From NCBI GenBank assembly GCA_021521415.1, contig JAIQDT010001933.1, positions 248,001 to 312,000 of the forward strand: a DNA stretch of 64,000 bases. Reading direction: 5' to 3'. The stretch is from Bidens hawaiensis. Lineage: Eukaryota; Streptophyta; Magnoliopsida; Asterales; Asteraceae. The translations under genes and the position numbers were made by a program. Within the stretch, counting starts at the first letter, position 1, and each line of letters starts with the position of its first letter. The notes under the pieces are model-generated. The model saw nothing but the letters and a program-made list of their open reading frames with translations, searched no databases and was not told the origin of the DNA. Shown here piece after piece: positions 1 through 10,080 of the stretch.

Positions 1-278
1 TTTAATGTACACGTGTTTTGAGTGTATTTGATGTTTTTTCTTTTTAAACGGCCAACTAAGTAACGAGCCGGATATTCTTTACACGGGCCCCAATGGCTAA
101 AGATAGCCCAAGCCGGACGAGTGTATTTGATGTTAACATATAAAAGTTAGTTATTTAAAGTTTAATTATTTATATATTAGTATTATAGAGGCACATTTAA
201 TGTGAGCAATAAACAAACGTTGATAGAAAGGTTGTGATAACTACGAATTACCATATTTAACTCATACCTACTGGTGTA
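1..278. other. Non-coding flank, no gene seen
   Basis: This is AT-rich sequence without a supportable gene. Positions 261-286, overlapping the downstream target-site copy, form a perfect inverted repeat with 11-bp arms (CTCATACCTAC and its complement) around a 4-base loop. The right arm includes the 8-bp target-site copy of the hAT-like element that starts at 287, so the palindrome may have been the insertion target. Confidence 0.5.
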
Positions 279-551
279 GGTATGAGTAGGGGTGTTTATC
301 AGGGTAACCCGATCGGGTTTCGGGTTAATTGGGTCGGGTTAATCGGGTTTTTCTTAAAAATATCTAACCCGAAACCCGACCCTATTAAGGTTCGGGTTCG
401 GGTTATTCGGGTTTCGGGTTAGTCCGGTCAGGTTGACCATGCTACTTTGTAATTTGAAGTTGATTTTTATGTTTGTAACTCGTGGGTTGCAAAATTTCTC
501 ATTCAACTCAATTTTCAATTTGTTTCATAAGTGATTATCATATAATTACAT

Positions 552-692
552 ATAGGCTTGTAAACGAACCGAACAGACATGAACAAAGGCATGCCCGTGT
601 TTGTTCGTTTAAATTTAAACAAATACGATCACGAACACTTAACAAACAAATCTTTGTGTTCATGTTCGTTCGTTAAAAATGAACATGTTCGT
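552..692. repeat. GTTCG-rich MITE-like repeat, left piece
   Basis: The piece begins GGCTTGTAAACGAACCGAACA, closely matching the terminus of the related copy at 20571-21092. It is rich in GTTCGTT and AACGAAC words. The Tat LTR retrotransposon inserted within it after 692; the right piece resumes at 11126. The last five bases, 688-692 (TTCGT), are the LTR element's target-site copy. Confidence 0.55.
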
Positions 693-1707
693 TGAAGAGG
701 TATGTACCCGCCTCAACACCGAGCGAGGCGGGTCAACCCACAAAGATACAGACAAGTGACTTGAAATCAAGACATTATGAAGGCACAAAGCCAAAACCTA
801 TGCGCATGGCGCATATCACATATGCTCAGGCATCATATGCCCAGGCACCACACATGCTCAGGCATCACACATGCTCAGGCATCATATGCCCAGGCACCAC
901 AGATGCTCAGGCATCACATATGCGCGTGGCGCATATCACATGCTCGTGCATATCACATCTGCGCATGAAACATCTGCGCGTGAGAATAAAGAGAAGACCT
1001 CGCGCATCCTCAGGATAGGCGCGTATCACACATGCACATAATCAACCTCGTCCTTATCCAAATCAGGATTAGGGCAACCTTGATTGTGCACGTCAGACAA
1101 CCTTCCAGAATGTATCTTTTTAAGGAATAAGAATATGCTAATGTTGACAGCTGCCAAATGAAAGGTGGACAACTCAGCATAACACATGTGCTACCACGTG
1201 ATTACAAACAATGAGAAAGCACCAGGTGTCCCAGAGGACACGTGGCGCAGAGCAATTGGAGGAGGCCAACAAGGCTGAGCCCAATCAGTGGAAACCCTAG
1301 CACTATAAATACAGCATCAACTCCACAAGGAAAAGATCATCCAACAACACACAGTTACAGCCAGTAACACATTCATTCACATTCAATCATATTCAATCAC
1401 ATTCACTCACAGACAGTTACAGTCAGTAACACTCACCATCACAGGAAATTACAGAGTATTCAGCTATTAAGCAATACTCCCCAGATTTCCTTACTCTGAT
1501 AACATTATCTTCTCCTACGAATACTTATTCTCACACCGGAGGGTTACCCCAAAGAGGACCCCTCTGTCCCTTTCTGAGGGGTAAGTTGACGGTGCTGTTC
1601 ATTTTGTAGGTGGAAGAGCCCAGATCCAAGAAAACCATCGGTGAAGAAGTATAATCACACCCGAGGAAAGTAGATCGTCTACCAGTGAGTCGATCCACGT
1701 CTCTTCA
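693..1707 (+). repeat. Left LTR of Tat element
   Basis: The LTR is 1015 bp, starting TGAAGAGG and ending CTCTTCA. Positions 795-970 hold tandem and inverted short words (CATATGCCCAGGCA, ATGCTCAGGCA, GCGCATGGCGCAT). G-box-type CACGTG cores occur near 1196 and 1240, a CCAAT word near 1282, and a TATA box at 1304. The region after the TATA box (1330-1460) is rich in CATTCA and CAGTTACAG repeats. It matches the right LTR almost base for base outside the short-word array. Confidence 0.95.
1304..1311 (+). promoter_or_regulatory. LTR TATA box
   Basis: TATAAATA lies about 400 bp before the LTR end, preceded by a CCAAT word and two CACGTG cores. It is the likely core promoter for the gag-pol transcript, and the same box recurs in the right LTR at 10722-10729. 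Transcription would start near 1335. Confidence 0.7.
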
Positions 1708-1708
1708 T

Positions 1709-1726
1709 TGGCGCCATCCGTGGAAC
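1709..1726 (+). other. tRNA primer-binding site
   Basis: TGGCGCCATCCGTGGAAC starts two bases after the LTR. The initial TGG pairs with a tRNA CCA end. The following bases, through the CTCGAACC word after 1726, read as the complement of an acceptor and T-arm. TGGCGCC sites of this kind are usual in Tat and Athila elements (Asp-type tRNA). The exact tRNA is not identified. Confidence 0.7.
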
Positions 1727-1794
1727 TCGAACCCACGACCACGTGGTTAAAAGCAATCAGATTTCATCAGATCTATATATAAAAAAAAATCACC

Positions 1795-3592
1795 ATGGTT
1801 TCTGGCGTTCATAACGTTGATCAAGTTCTGGAGGATATTGAACGTGAGGATGTTAATGAGGGACAGCAGTTTCTGAGGGGGCCGCGTGATTCTACGCGCA
1901 CCACCAGTAACCGTCCCTTCATCACAACTCCTCACGGCCAGACTGAAACTCCTACAGACGATCTCACGTTACAAAATCTTGCCGGCGCGAAACAAAAATG
2001 ACCAATGGGTCCAGAAGATGAAACAAACGATCCTAAAGAATGGCTCATAAACGAGCAGCGGCGTCTAATGGACAAGTATAATGAGATGGTCAAGCAGAAA
2101 AAGCTAGCCGACTTAACACAAAGGCAAGCGCTTGATAAGCAAACTGTTCATGGAACAAAAAGGCCGCGCGCGCCGGAAGAAGGACATTCTGTTCACACTG
2201 CACACACTGAGTTCAGTGATGAAGAAGTGCACAGCATGAGGAAGACGCGAGATACTCATGCAGGAGGCTCACAGCTCCGCGCGCCTGTGAACATGGCGCC
2301 TGGAGCCAGAGCCGATCTGGATCTGCACATACCGTACAGCCCACCAGTTAGAGGGCAAGTGGACGTAACCACACCGTACAGACCAGCCATCTTGGTGAAA
2401 CATTCAAAGTTCACTGAGCGCATCGCTAAGGCTCCCATCCAGCACAAAACCAAGATGCCAAGTGGTTTGGGCAAATATGACGGCACAACAGATCTAGACG
2501 ATTTCTTGCAAGGTTTTTACAACACGGGAAACCTAGAGAGCTGGACGATGCCAACATGGTGTCACATGTTTGCTCGCTGCCTCACGGGCGCGGCGCGTGT
2601 TTGGTTCGAGAGCTTGCCGACTGGGCAAATTGATGGGTTCGAGGAACTATTGGAAAAGTTCCAAGCCCACTTCGTACAGCAGCGCAGACACACGCGCGAC
2701 CCTGATGACATCATGCACTGCGTGCGCAGGAATGATGAAACGATTGAAGACTACATCACTCGTTTCAATCAGGAGTCTCTGGCAATCGGAGGTATAACGG
2801 AGCAACTCCTGCGCGTGGCCTTTATACAAGGCTGCGCGCAGTGACCAACTCCGCCGAGCTCTCGTAAGCAGAGATGGCATGCCCACCACTTGGGCAAAAC
2901 TAATGGAAGCATCGCGAGTCTTCGCGAGAAATGAGAAACAAATTGCCCAAGATAGGGCAAGAGAAAGAGCGCATCAAGATGAGTCACCGCGCAGCAAAGA
3001 AAAGAGGGGCAAACAGAACTCTGTATGGTCCAGGTTGCAACCAACCAGTTTTTCTTCCGCAGAAAAGCAGGCGCAACCAAGCTCACCCCAGCCCCAAAAA
3101 GATGTTCGTAATCGCGGGGAGGGTGACAAGAGGGAGGGCGGCAGAGATCCTAACAGACCTCTGCCAAGAATATGGACTCCCCTCACTAAAACGCCTTCAC
3201 AGGTGTTAAGCACTGAGAATTTCCAATTCAAAAGCCCCAAGCCACTACACTACAAAGGACCATCAGACAGTGGCAAGTACTGTGAGTTTCACAAATCCAC
3301 AGGACACAACACTGATGCATGCCACCACTTGAAGGATGCAATTGAGAAGGATGTGAAATCAGGCAAGCTGGCTCACCTGGTAAAAAACTCAAGACCAGAA
3401 AATGAACAACCAGAAGGAGCCTCTGCCAGCAAAAAGTACAAAAGAATCTGTGTAGCTGAGGGAGGAAGGCAAGGGCAGACATCAAGAAAAAGAAGCGCGC
3501 AAATCCAAGGAGATTGGCGCGAGCAACAAGTCATCTTCCCAAGAATCAGGGGAGGCCCTTCCATCAGCAGTCCTCTTGTTATCACTACACCA
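1795..3592 (+). pseudogene. gag: gag polyprotein (Tat type), broken
   Basis: Capsid protein of the retrotransposon, which would assemble virus-like particles in the cytoplasm. The frame opens at the ATG at 1795. A stop at 1999-2001 interrupts it, and it continues in the same frame from 2005 to 2844. A one-base shift near 2838 moves the rest into another frame (to 3607). The retrotransposon gag domain spans about 2450-2835 (key words KYDGTTDLDDFL, WFESLP, FQAHFV). A charged linker follows. A zinc-knuckle variant of form C-x2-H-x4-H-x4-C lies near 3280-3330. The coding then reaches the start of the protease (PLVIT near 3570-3587), where it joins RNase H sequence at a deletion junction. Two lesions and the junction rule out a normal Gag-Pol here. 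Confidence 0.85.
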
Positions 3593-5043
3593 TGCCTCTA
3601 TATCTAGAGCAGGCGAAAAAGCTCATCGAGCAATTCGACTGCTTCAGAATCATTCATATTCCGCGCAGTGAAAACAAATCTGCAGACGCGCTGAGTAAGA
3701 TGGCATCAACCAGTTTTGATCACTTTGGCAAAGATGTCAGGGTAGAAGTAATGAGCAACCCGTCGGTGGTAGCGAAGTCTGTCCTAGTAACTCATACAAC
3801 CCCTTCGTCATGGATAACTCCAATAATGGAATTCTTGAAGGAGGGAAAGGTACCAGATGATCGCGCACAAGCGAGGAAGATAAGACACAAGGCGCAGAAC
3901 TATGAACTGCTTGATGGTACATTATATCGACGCTCTTATCTTGGGCCGCTCATGAAATGCCTAGATGCTGAGGAAGCAAGCTATGTGATCAGAGAGATAC
4001 ACGAAGGAATCTGTGGAATTCATGCTGGCCCACGCATGGTGGTTGCCAAGGCAATGAGCGCAGGCTACTATTGGCCAGGCATGTACTTGGACGCTCTAAA
4101 GGAGATCCAAAAGTGCAAAGCATGTCAGAGCTATGCGCCAAACACCATGCGGCCAAAGAACAACTTGATTCCAGTAACCTCAGCATGGCCTTTCCACAAA
4201 TGGGCAATCGACATTGTGGGTCCCCTACCGCAAGCGCCTGGACGAGTAAAATTTTTGGTAGTGGCAGTAGACTATTTTACAAAATGGGTTGAAGCCAAGC
4301 CACTAGCAAAAATAACAGCCGAAGCGATGAAGCAGTTTATCTGGAGCCACATCATATGCCGTTTTGGCTTGCCCATGGAAATTGTGAGCGATAATGGCAA
4401 GCAATTCACTGACAAGAAGATATCCAGCTGGCTCAAGGAATTGCGCATCAACCAAATTTTCACTTCAGTTTATCACCCTCAGGGGAATGGACAAGTGGAA
4501 CGCGCGAACCAAAGCTTGTTAAATGGGCTGAAGAAAAGGTTAGAGGGAGAATCCCATTCTTGGGTCGAAGAGCTACCGAATGTCCTGTGGGCGCACAGGA
4601 CATTAAGCAAAACCAGCAATGGCGAGTCCCCGTTCAGCCTAACCTATGGAACAGAGGCAATGATTCCAGCAGAAATTGGATGCCCATCCCATAGAGTGCT
4701 CATGATGAACAAGATTGATAACGAGCGCGAAAGGAGGTTGGATCTCAATTTACTTGAAGGGCGCAGAGAGGCGGCTATCATCAGTGAAGCCAAATACAAG
4801 AAAAAACTGGAAAAATATTACAACCAGCGTGTGAAAGAATGCCACTTTAAGAAAAATGATTTTGTCCTTCGAAACAATGAAGCTAGCCGCGCGATACCCC
4901 CGGGAAAAATGTCCCCCAATTGGGAGGGACCTTATCAAGTCTTGGAAGAATTGGGAAAAGGCGCATACGCCTTAAAAGATTTGAATGGAAAGAAGATCCC
5001 GCGCGCATGGAACGCGGCACAGCTTAGAAAATGTTTCATGTAA
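3593..5043 (+). pseudogene. pol: pol remnant: RNase H end plus integrase (Tat type)
   Basis: After the deletion junction the frame carries the tail of RNase H (YLEQAKKLIEQF, then PRSENKSADALSK). The integrase follows. Its HHCC zinc-binding region is at about 4003-4130 (HEGICGIHAG, then KCKACQ). The catalytic D,D35E core shows WAIDIVGP, VSDNGKQF and GQVERANQSL, all three acidic residues present. The C-terminal part ends with the PNWEGPYQVLEELGKGAY region common in gypsy integrases. The stop is at 5041-5043. Integrase looks intact and would join cDNA to chromosomal DNA. Protease, reverse transcriptase and most RNase H are gone, and no start codon of its own is evident before RNase H. Confidence 0.88.
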
Positions 5044-5116
5044 AAATGTCAAGTTTGTAATCAAGGCTTTTTCAGCCATTATGAATAATGATACGCGCTA
5101 TCTTCTCTTAATGTGG

Positions 5117-5452
5117 ATTCTATTACCTTTTTGCATATATGTTTCACACTTCCCTTTATTAGTTTTGAGCAATATGACAACATTGTATTGACATCAAAAC
5201 GAATTAAAAACGAAGTAAAACATACATGCGCGAGCTTCAAGCTCAAACGCGTTAACGAGTCTTAACTCTAAAACATCAGGGCCTTAGCCCAATTCTATTA
5301 CCTTTTGCATACATGTTTCACACTTCCCTTTATTAATTTTGAGCAATATGACAACACTATATTGACATCAAAACAAAATAAAACGAAGTAAAACATACAT
5401 GCGCAAACGCGTTAAAGAGTCTTAACTCTAAAACGTCAGGGCCTTAGCCCAA
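5117..5452. repeat. Two tandem copies in spacer between convergent genes
   Basis: Positions 5117-5291 and 5292-5452 are imperfect direct copies. Each starts ATTCTATTACCTTTT and ends CAGGGCCTTAGCCCAA. They lie between the 3' end of pol (plus strand) and the 3' end of the antisense gene (minus strand). A role in 3'-end formation for one or both transcripts is possible but not shown. Confidence 0.8.
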
Positions 5453-5937
5453 TAATGTGAGCCTTAGCTCAAACAACTCACAACATCCATCCTACATGCT
5501 GCGCAGCCTGACCATAAAATACCTAAACACAACTAAGGCAAAGCAAATGCCAAAACATAGTTGTTAAGGTCTCAGGTCGAGGTCGCGCATAAAATTGTAA
5601 TGGATATCTGAGTAACACATTGACGCGTAAGGCTAAAAAAATCATAATTCCATAAACGCGCGATAACGTCGCGCAAAAGAGGAATAATGAAAGCGCCAAG
5701 ACACGTGTCAACATAATCAAGATATGGCAAAATCACTTACAATATGACAAGGGTTAAGTATAATAAATTCCTTACAACCTTGTTCTTATATTCAACAAGC
5801 ATATCTTATATAAAGAGATGAATGGGAATGCGCAAGATGCGAAGAAGGGAAAAACAAAATTTCATTCCAAAGCATTGAAATTTACAAGTTTACAAGATGA
5901 GATACAAACTACAAATAAAAAAAAAATGAAGGGCTTC
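5453..5937. other. Non-coding spacer inside Tat element
   Basis: No coding sequence is supportable. It would hold the 3' untranslated region of the antisense gene, whose stop codon is at 5938-5940. GCGC words are frequent, as in the rest of this element. Confidence 0.5.
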
Positions 5938-8900
5938 TCAAGTCTCCACGTTGACATCAGCCTCTTCATCATCCTCATCATCGCCCTCGGCATCTGGCGC
6001 AGCCTGCTCCTCGTCATCTCCAAACTGACCATAGTCAAGTTCTTCATCTTGAATGGAGTCTTCTATCACAACAGTGTCAGGAGCGGATCCTTTGGCCACG
6101 CCAGAGCCGCTAGCAGCGCCAGCATTCGCCGCGCCATCATCGCCGCCGCCAGCCCCCTCGCACTCGTCAAGTAATTTCTTTAGCGCGACGAGATCGGGCT
6201 GGTCAGCAAGCGCGGATATCTGCAAATCATAAGCAAAAATATGAGTACAAAGATACTTGGAAAATAAATCAAAGTAATCTCATTAAAGTTAAAATACCTG
6301 CGCAAGGATGGGAATGGGAGTATTCATATACTTCTCCCCCATCGCGGCCATGTCCGCGCAGGCAACGGAGCTCTGATAAGGGTACTCGGATGGGTTCTTC
6401 TTCAGCATGCCATATTCATAGCCATCCGTAAACCCTTCAGCTCGCCCCACCAAGCGCGCGGCAGCGTTGCAGTCCATCACAAGGGCCTGAAACTCGTTTG
6501 AGTATTTCATCGCAAAAGCGCAACGAGTCATGCCCTGTGATATGAGCCAGTGGCGATCCTGCGCGAGGCCAGCAACAGACGTCTCGAGGGCAGGAACCTG
6601 AGAGTTTAATAACTCAACAGTTTCCTTAGTCTTTTTCAGCTCCTTTTTGTCGGACGCTGCTGCCGCCAAGATTTCTTCTTTTTCAGCCCGCGCAGCATCA
6701 AGTGCTTCCTGGCTAGACGCTGCCGTCGCCAAGGCTTCATCTTTATCGGCCTGCGGGGACGCCAGCTCCCTCTTCAGGCGCGCAACCTCACTCTCCAGTG
6801 ATGATTTTTCAGTGATAGACTGGACAAGAGCTTGGTCACGCGCCTCCGCCTCCAGCTCCAAGTCGCGCGCTCTGCGCGCGTACTTGGCCGCGTCCGCCTC
6901 CGCCGCCTGCAGCTTCTCCCGCGCCGCCTGAAGCTCATGACCGCGCTTCACGAAGGCGCTGTTGGCACTGGCTCGGTTCTCACTGAGCTCTGCTTGGAGC
7001 TTCTCAGCTCTTTCGCGAGCATCAGAAAGATGCCAAGCAGACACCTTAGCCTCTTGCTTGGCTTCCGCAAGAGCATCACGTACTTTAACGTAATCAGAGC
7101 GAAGCTCTTGGGAGGCAGCAATGAAGGCCGACCCAGCAAACATATGATCGTTGAGCAGGTCGTCGCGAGCGCGGTCCTCCTGGAACCTCCTTTCAGATGG
7201 AGGCACAGCATGAGCCCAGAATTCCGCACACACACCCATGGACTGAAAGGTGTTGTCTTCAGTAATATTCCATCTCGGGCGGTAAGTGTGATCGGCTTCC
7301 TGCAAAAACAAAGAAATTATCTAAGTCATCAAAACATTAAGATGGAAGTCCGCGCAGCGGAGCAAAAAAGAACCAATACCTGCGGGGATGAAGCAGAAAA
7401 GTCAGCGCCAGCCCCACGAGAGGGCTCCGCCGCGAAACCTCATGGCGCTGCAGGGCTGGCGCGGGCGCCATCGGAGCCTTCAGCATGAACCTCCTCATCC
7501 TCCTCTGAAATAGGCCTCTTCTACTGCGACCTAGAATCAAAATCGGTCTCGCGAGGAGGGCTGTGAGCAGGAGGAGGTGAGGGAGGTCTCGACGCTGCCA
7601 GGTCGGCGCGCAAAACGGCCTCCTGCTCCTTAGTAATCCCGATGAGGGGAGATTCATCGCTTGCAGGAGCAGGAGCAGAGCCAACGGCACTGGCGCCGGC
7701 GCCAGGAGTGCCGCCAGAAGCTTGTACGCCAGCTACGGCTTCTATGAAAAAATCAACAACAAGAAATGGTTTATGACTTGATCTAAAAGAAAGTCAGAAG
7801 AAAAAAAAAGAGTGCAATACGTACCTTGGCGCAACTCCGTTCGCGAAGCAAACATCGCCATGAAGTCCATTCTACCCTTCTTTGAGGGTAAAACAGGGGA
7901 CTTCGAAGCGACCTCCGGCGCAGCCTCGGCATCTTGTTGCGCTGTCGCCGGCTCTACAAACATTTGAGTAAGACAAGATTCATTAGTAATTCTATAAGAA
8001 TCGCGCTCATAGAACCATAAAAGATAAGCAAAGGATAAGCAAAGTATACCTGTCGAAGGCGCAATGCCACTTCCCTTTTCCGTAGCGCGAAGGGAGGAGG
8101 TAGCGCCACCATACCTCAAATGGACAGGAGGTCTGCCCACTTTTTGAGGCAGGGAAGACAAGGAAACCTTGGTGGTAAACCCCTGGGTTTTCCCAAACCC
8201 CCCTGCCTGAGTAGGAGGATCCTGAACAACAGGGGCATCATCCTTCTTCTGTTTCTTACTGGCCCCTGCGCCAGTTTTCCCCTTAGCTTTACGCTTTAGT
8301 TGGGGCGGCTCCTCTTCCTCCTCCTCTTCCGCGAGCTCCAGCTCATAATTTTCAAGCGCATCTACAATACATGCAACAGAAGTGTTAGCCAAATTTGGTA
8401 TTATAAGGGAAAATGCATAACTACAAAGGCTTACCAGGCGCATCGCTGTCGAAGACAAATCCCAGATCAACAGGGATGAACATGTCATCAAAGCGATCAG
8501 GGAAACCAACCTCCCCAGCGCCGAGCGCGACGGAGCCACCCTCCATATGCTCATCATATGCGGCGTGGATATACTCCTTGGTGACTGCACAAAACAAGTC
8601 AAGTGATATCAGCAAAAAGAATTATATTCGCGTAGAAAAAAAAAAAAAAAAAAGCAATGAGATAAACTTACACAACCCGTCGACTTGGATAACGGGCTCA
8701 AGCGCGCTGTCCGCCCACCTCTTGCTCATACCAACCCCCACCAGCGCCTCCTCACAAATGTTCTTGGCGGGGGATGGTTCAGCGGTCAGCTTATTAACCC
8801 AGGCGCCAGTTGGGTTCTTGAGGACACCCACATCCGCAAGCGCAGAAGAAATCGCGCGCATGGTCATGCGGATGGGGATCACACCAGCCCTTATGTAAAA

Positions 8901-9421
8901 AAACCTCTCAGACCAGTCATGAAGGCTCTTGAATGAAACAGTGGAGCACTTCACCTTCTGACTGCGAGGAACAAATGAGAACCAAGAATCTTGGATCTTG
9001 GGCTTGTAAAAATACTGAAAGCGCCGAGGGGTGGGCTCCTCGCGCTGGGATTTGCACATGAACTCAAAGTGAGTCATGCGCACAAGTCCAAACGGATGGA
9101 CTTGGGATATATGAATCCCATAGAACTTAAGCAGTGCACCCACAAACCTTGTCATCGGGAGACGAAGGTTGCAGTGGGTGAAAAAATGGCTATATAGGAT
9201 ATATAGCCGGCAGGCGGGTCCGCCGCCGTTTGCCCGGCCGCAGGCAACATGCAGCCAAACACAGGGAGGAAACCCTGAGAGGCGATAAGGCTGTCAAGAT
9301 CAGCCTGCCTCAATTTGCAGGGGATTTCATTCCACCTCTTCACGGCCTTGGTCCTCCCTACCTCCTCCGATGAGACCTCAGCAGCCTTCTTCCCCTTGCC
9401 GGTCTTCTTCAATGTAGACAT
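5938..9421 (-). pseudogene. Spliced antisense gene of Tat element ('putative gypsy-type transposon' family)
   Basis: Seven exons read on the minus strand: 9421-8672, 8584-8435, 8361-8050, 7953-7825, 7741-7380, 7299-6298 and 6219-5938. All six introns (73-96 bp) have GT...AG ends, and the exon phases agree at each junction I checked. The product would be about 1000 residues. Exon 1 encodes the domain Pfam lists as putative gypsy-type transposon (words FYGIHISQVHPFGL, RMTHFEFMC). Exon 3 has a lysine-rich, nuclear-signal-like stretch (KRKAKG, SKKQKKDD). Exon 6 encodes a coiled coil of about 180 residues. Exon 7 is acidic. The function of the family is unknown. Lesions are a one-base frameshift in exon 1 near 9190-9200 and in-frame stops at 7521-7523 and 7440-7442 in exon 5. 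Related antisense ORFs are known in Tat relatives. A recently decayed copy is likely. Confidence 0.8.
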
Positions 9422-9619
9422 TACTAACTATTTTCTACGGCAATGGATGGGGGAGATTGTGTTGTCTGAGCTATCAGACATACAACTGTGACAACGAACG
9501 AAGGTTGCTTCTGAATACCAGATATTTGGAAGCAGAGCAAAGGGAATAGAATGAAAGAAAGAAAGAAAAGCTCAGAATAATAAACAAGAAGATGAAGGAT
9601 AAAAAACTCTAAGGGCTGG

Positions 9620-9627
9620 CTTTTATA
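9620..9627 (-). promoter_or_regulatory. TATA box of antisense gene
   Basis: TATAAAAG on the minus strand lies about 200 bp upstream of the antisense ATG at 9421. It sits between the start codon and the G-box repeats at 9665-9842. Position and context fit a core promoter separate from the LTR promoter, with a start site near 9590. Confidence 0.6.
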
Positions 9628-9664
9628 GGCCCAGGAGAGAGAAAAATGGGTGCTGATCGGACTT

Positions 9665-9842
9665 CACGCGCCCCCACTCGCAGGTGGAAGCCAACGGAAG
9701 CGCGACACGTGTCAATCACACTGTATGAGGGGACACGAAAAGAAATAATACAGCTGTTGCCAGAGTTCACGCGCCACCACTCGCAGAAATGACCAATGCG
9801 AGCGCGACACGTGTTCCTGACACTCTGTGAGGGGACACGAAA
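9665..9842 (-). promoter_or_regulatory. Duplicated G-box module upstream of antisense gene
   Basis: Two imperfect direct copies of about 75 bp (9665-9742 and 9768-9842) share CACGCGCC, CACTCGCAG, GCGCGACACGTGT and GAGGGGACACGAAA words. Each contains a CACGTG G-box (9704-9713 and 9806-9815). In plants such cores bind bZIP and bHLH factors. The placement just upstream of the minus-strand TATA box suggests an enhancer for the antisense gene. Confidence 0.55.
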
Positions 9843-10069
9843 GGCAACTGTAGCACCTCGAGCACACGAAAGGTCTGACACGTCTCCATCACTGACCCAT
9901 GTCAGCAACAACCAATCACGTACAGGGACGATTCGTTTTCAACTAAAAGGATAGAATTTCGCGCAATGACGAGTAATAAGAAGAAAAAGACAAACCCCTA
10001 CTAAAAGAGCAAACTGTTAAGTCTAACATCTATCTTGCCTCGCTCGCGCGAGACAAGACACACATTAGA

Positions 10070-10080
10070 CTGGGGGGGCT
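10070..10080 (+). other. Polypurine tract of Tat element
   Basis: CTGGGGGGGCT ends directly at the TG of the right LTR. A purine run here primes plus-strand DNA synthesis. The run is unusually G-only. Confidence 0.7.

Noticed and set aside
692..1018. Open frames of 60-130 residues over the LTR word array (also 10035-10459)
   Set aside because: They arise from the repeated CATATGCTCAGGCA words, exist in overlapping frames and change with unit number. Not genes.
1709..1740. tRNA gene after the left LTR
   Set aside because: Only the complement of an acceptor and T-arm is present, as expected for a primer-binding site; no D-arm or anticodon arm.
5818..9197. Plus-strand and alternative-frame ORFs across 5818-9197
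   Set aside because: They overlap exons of the minus-strand spliced gene and have GC-rich shadow composition.
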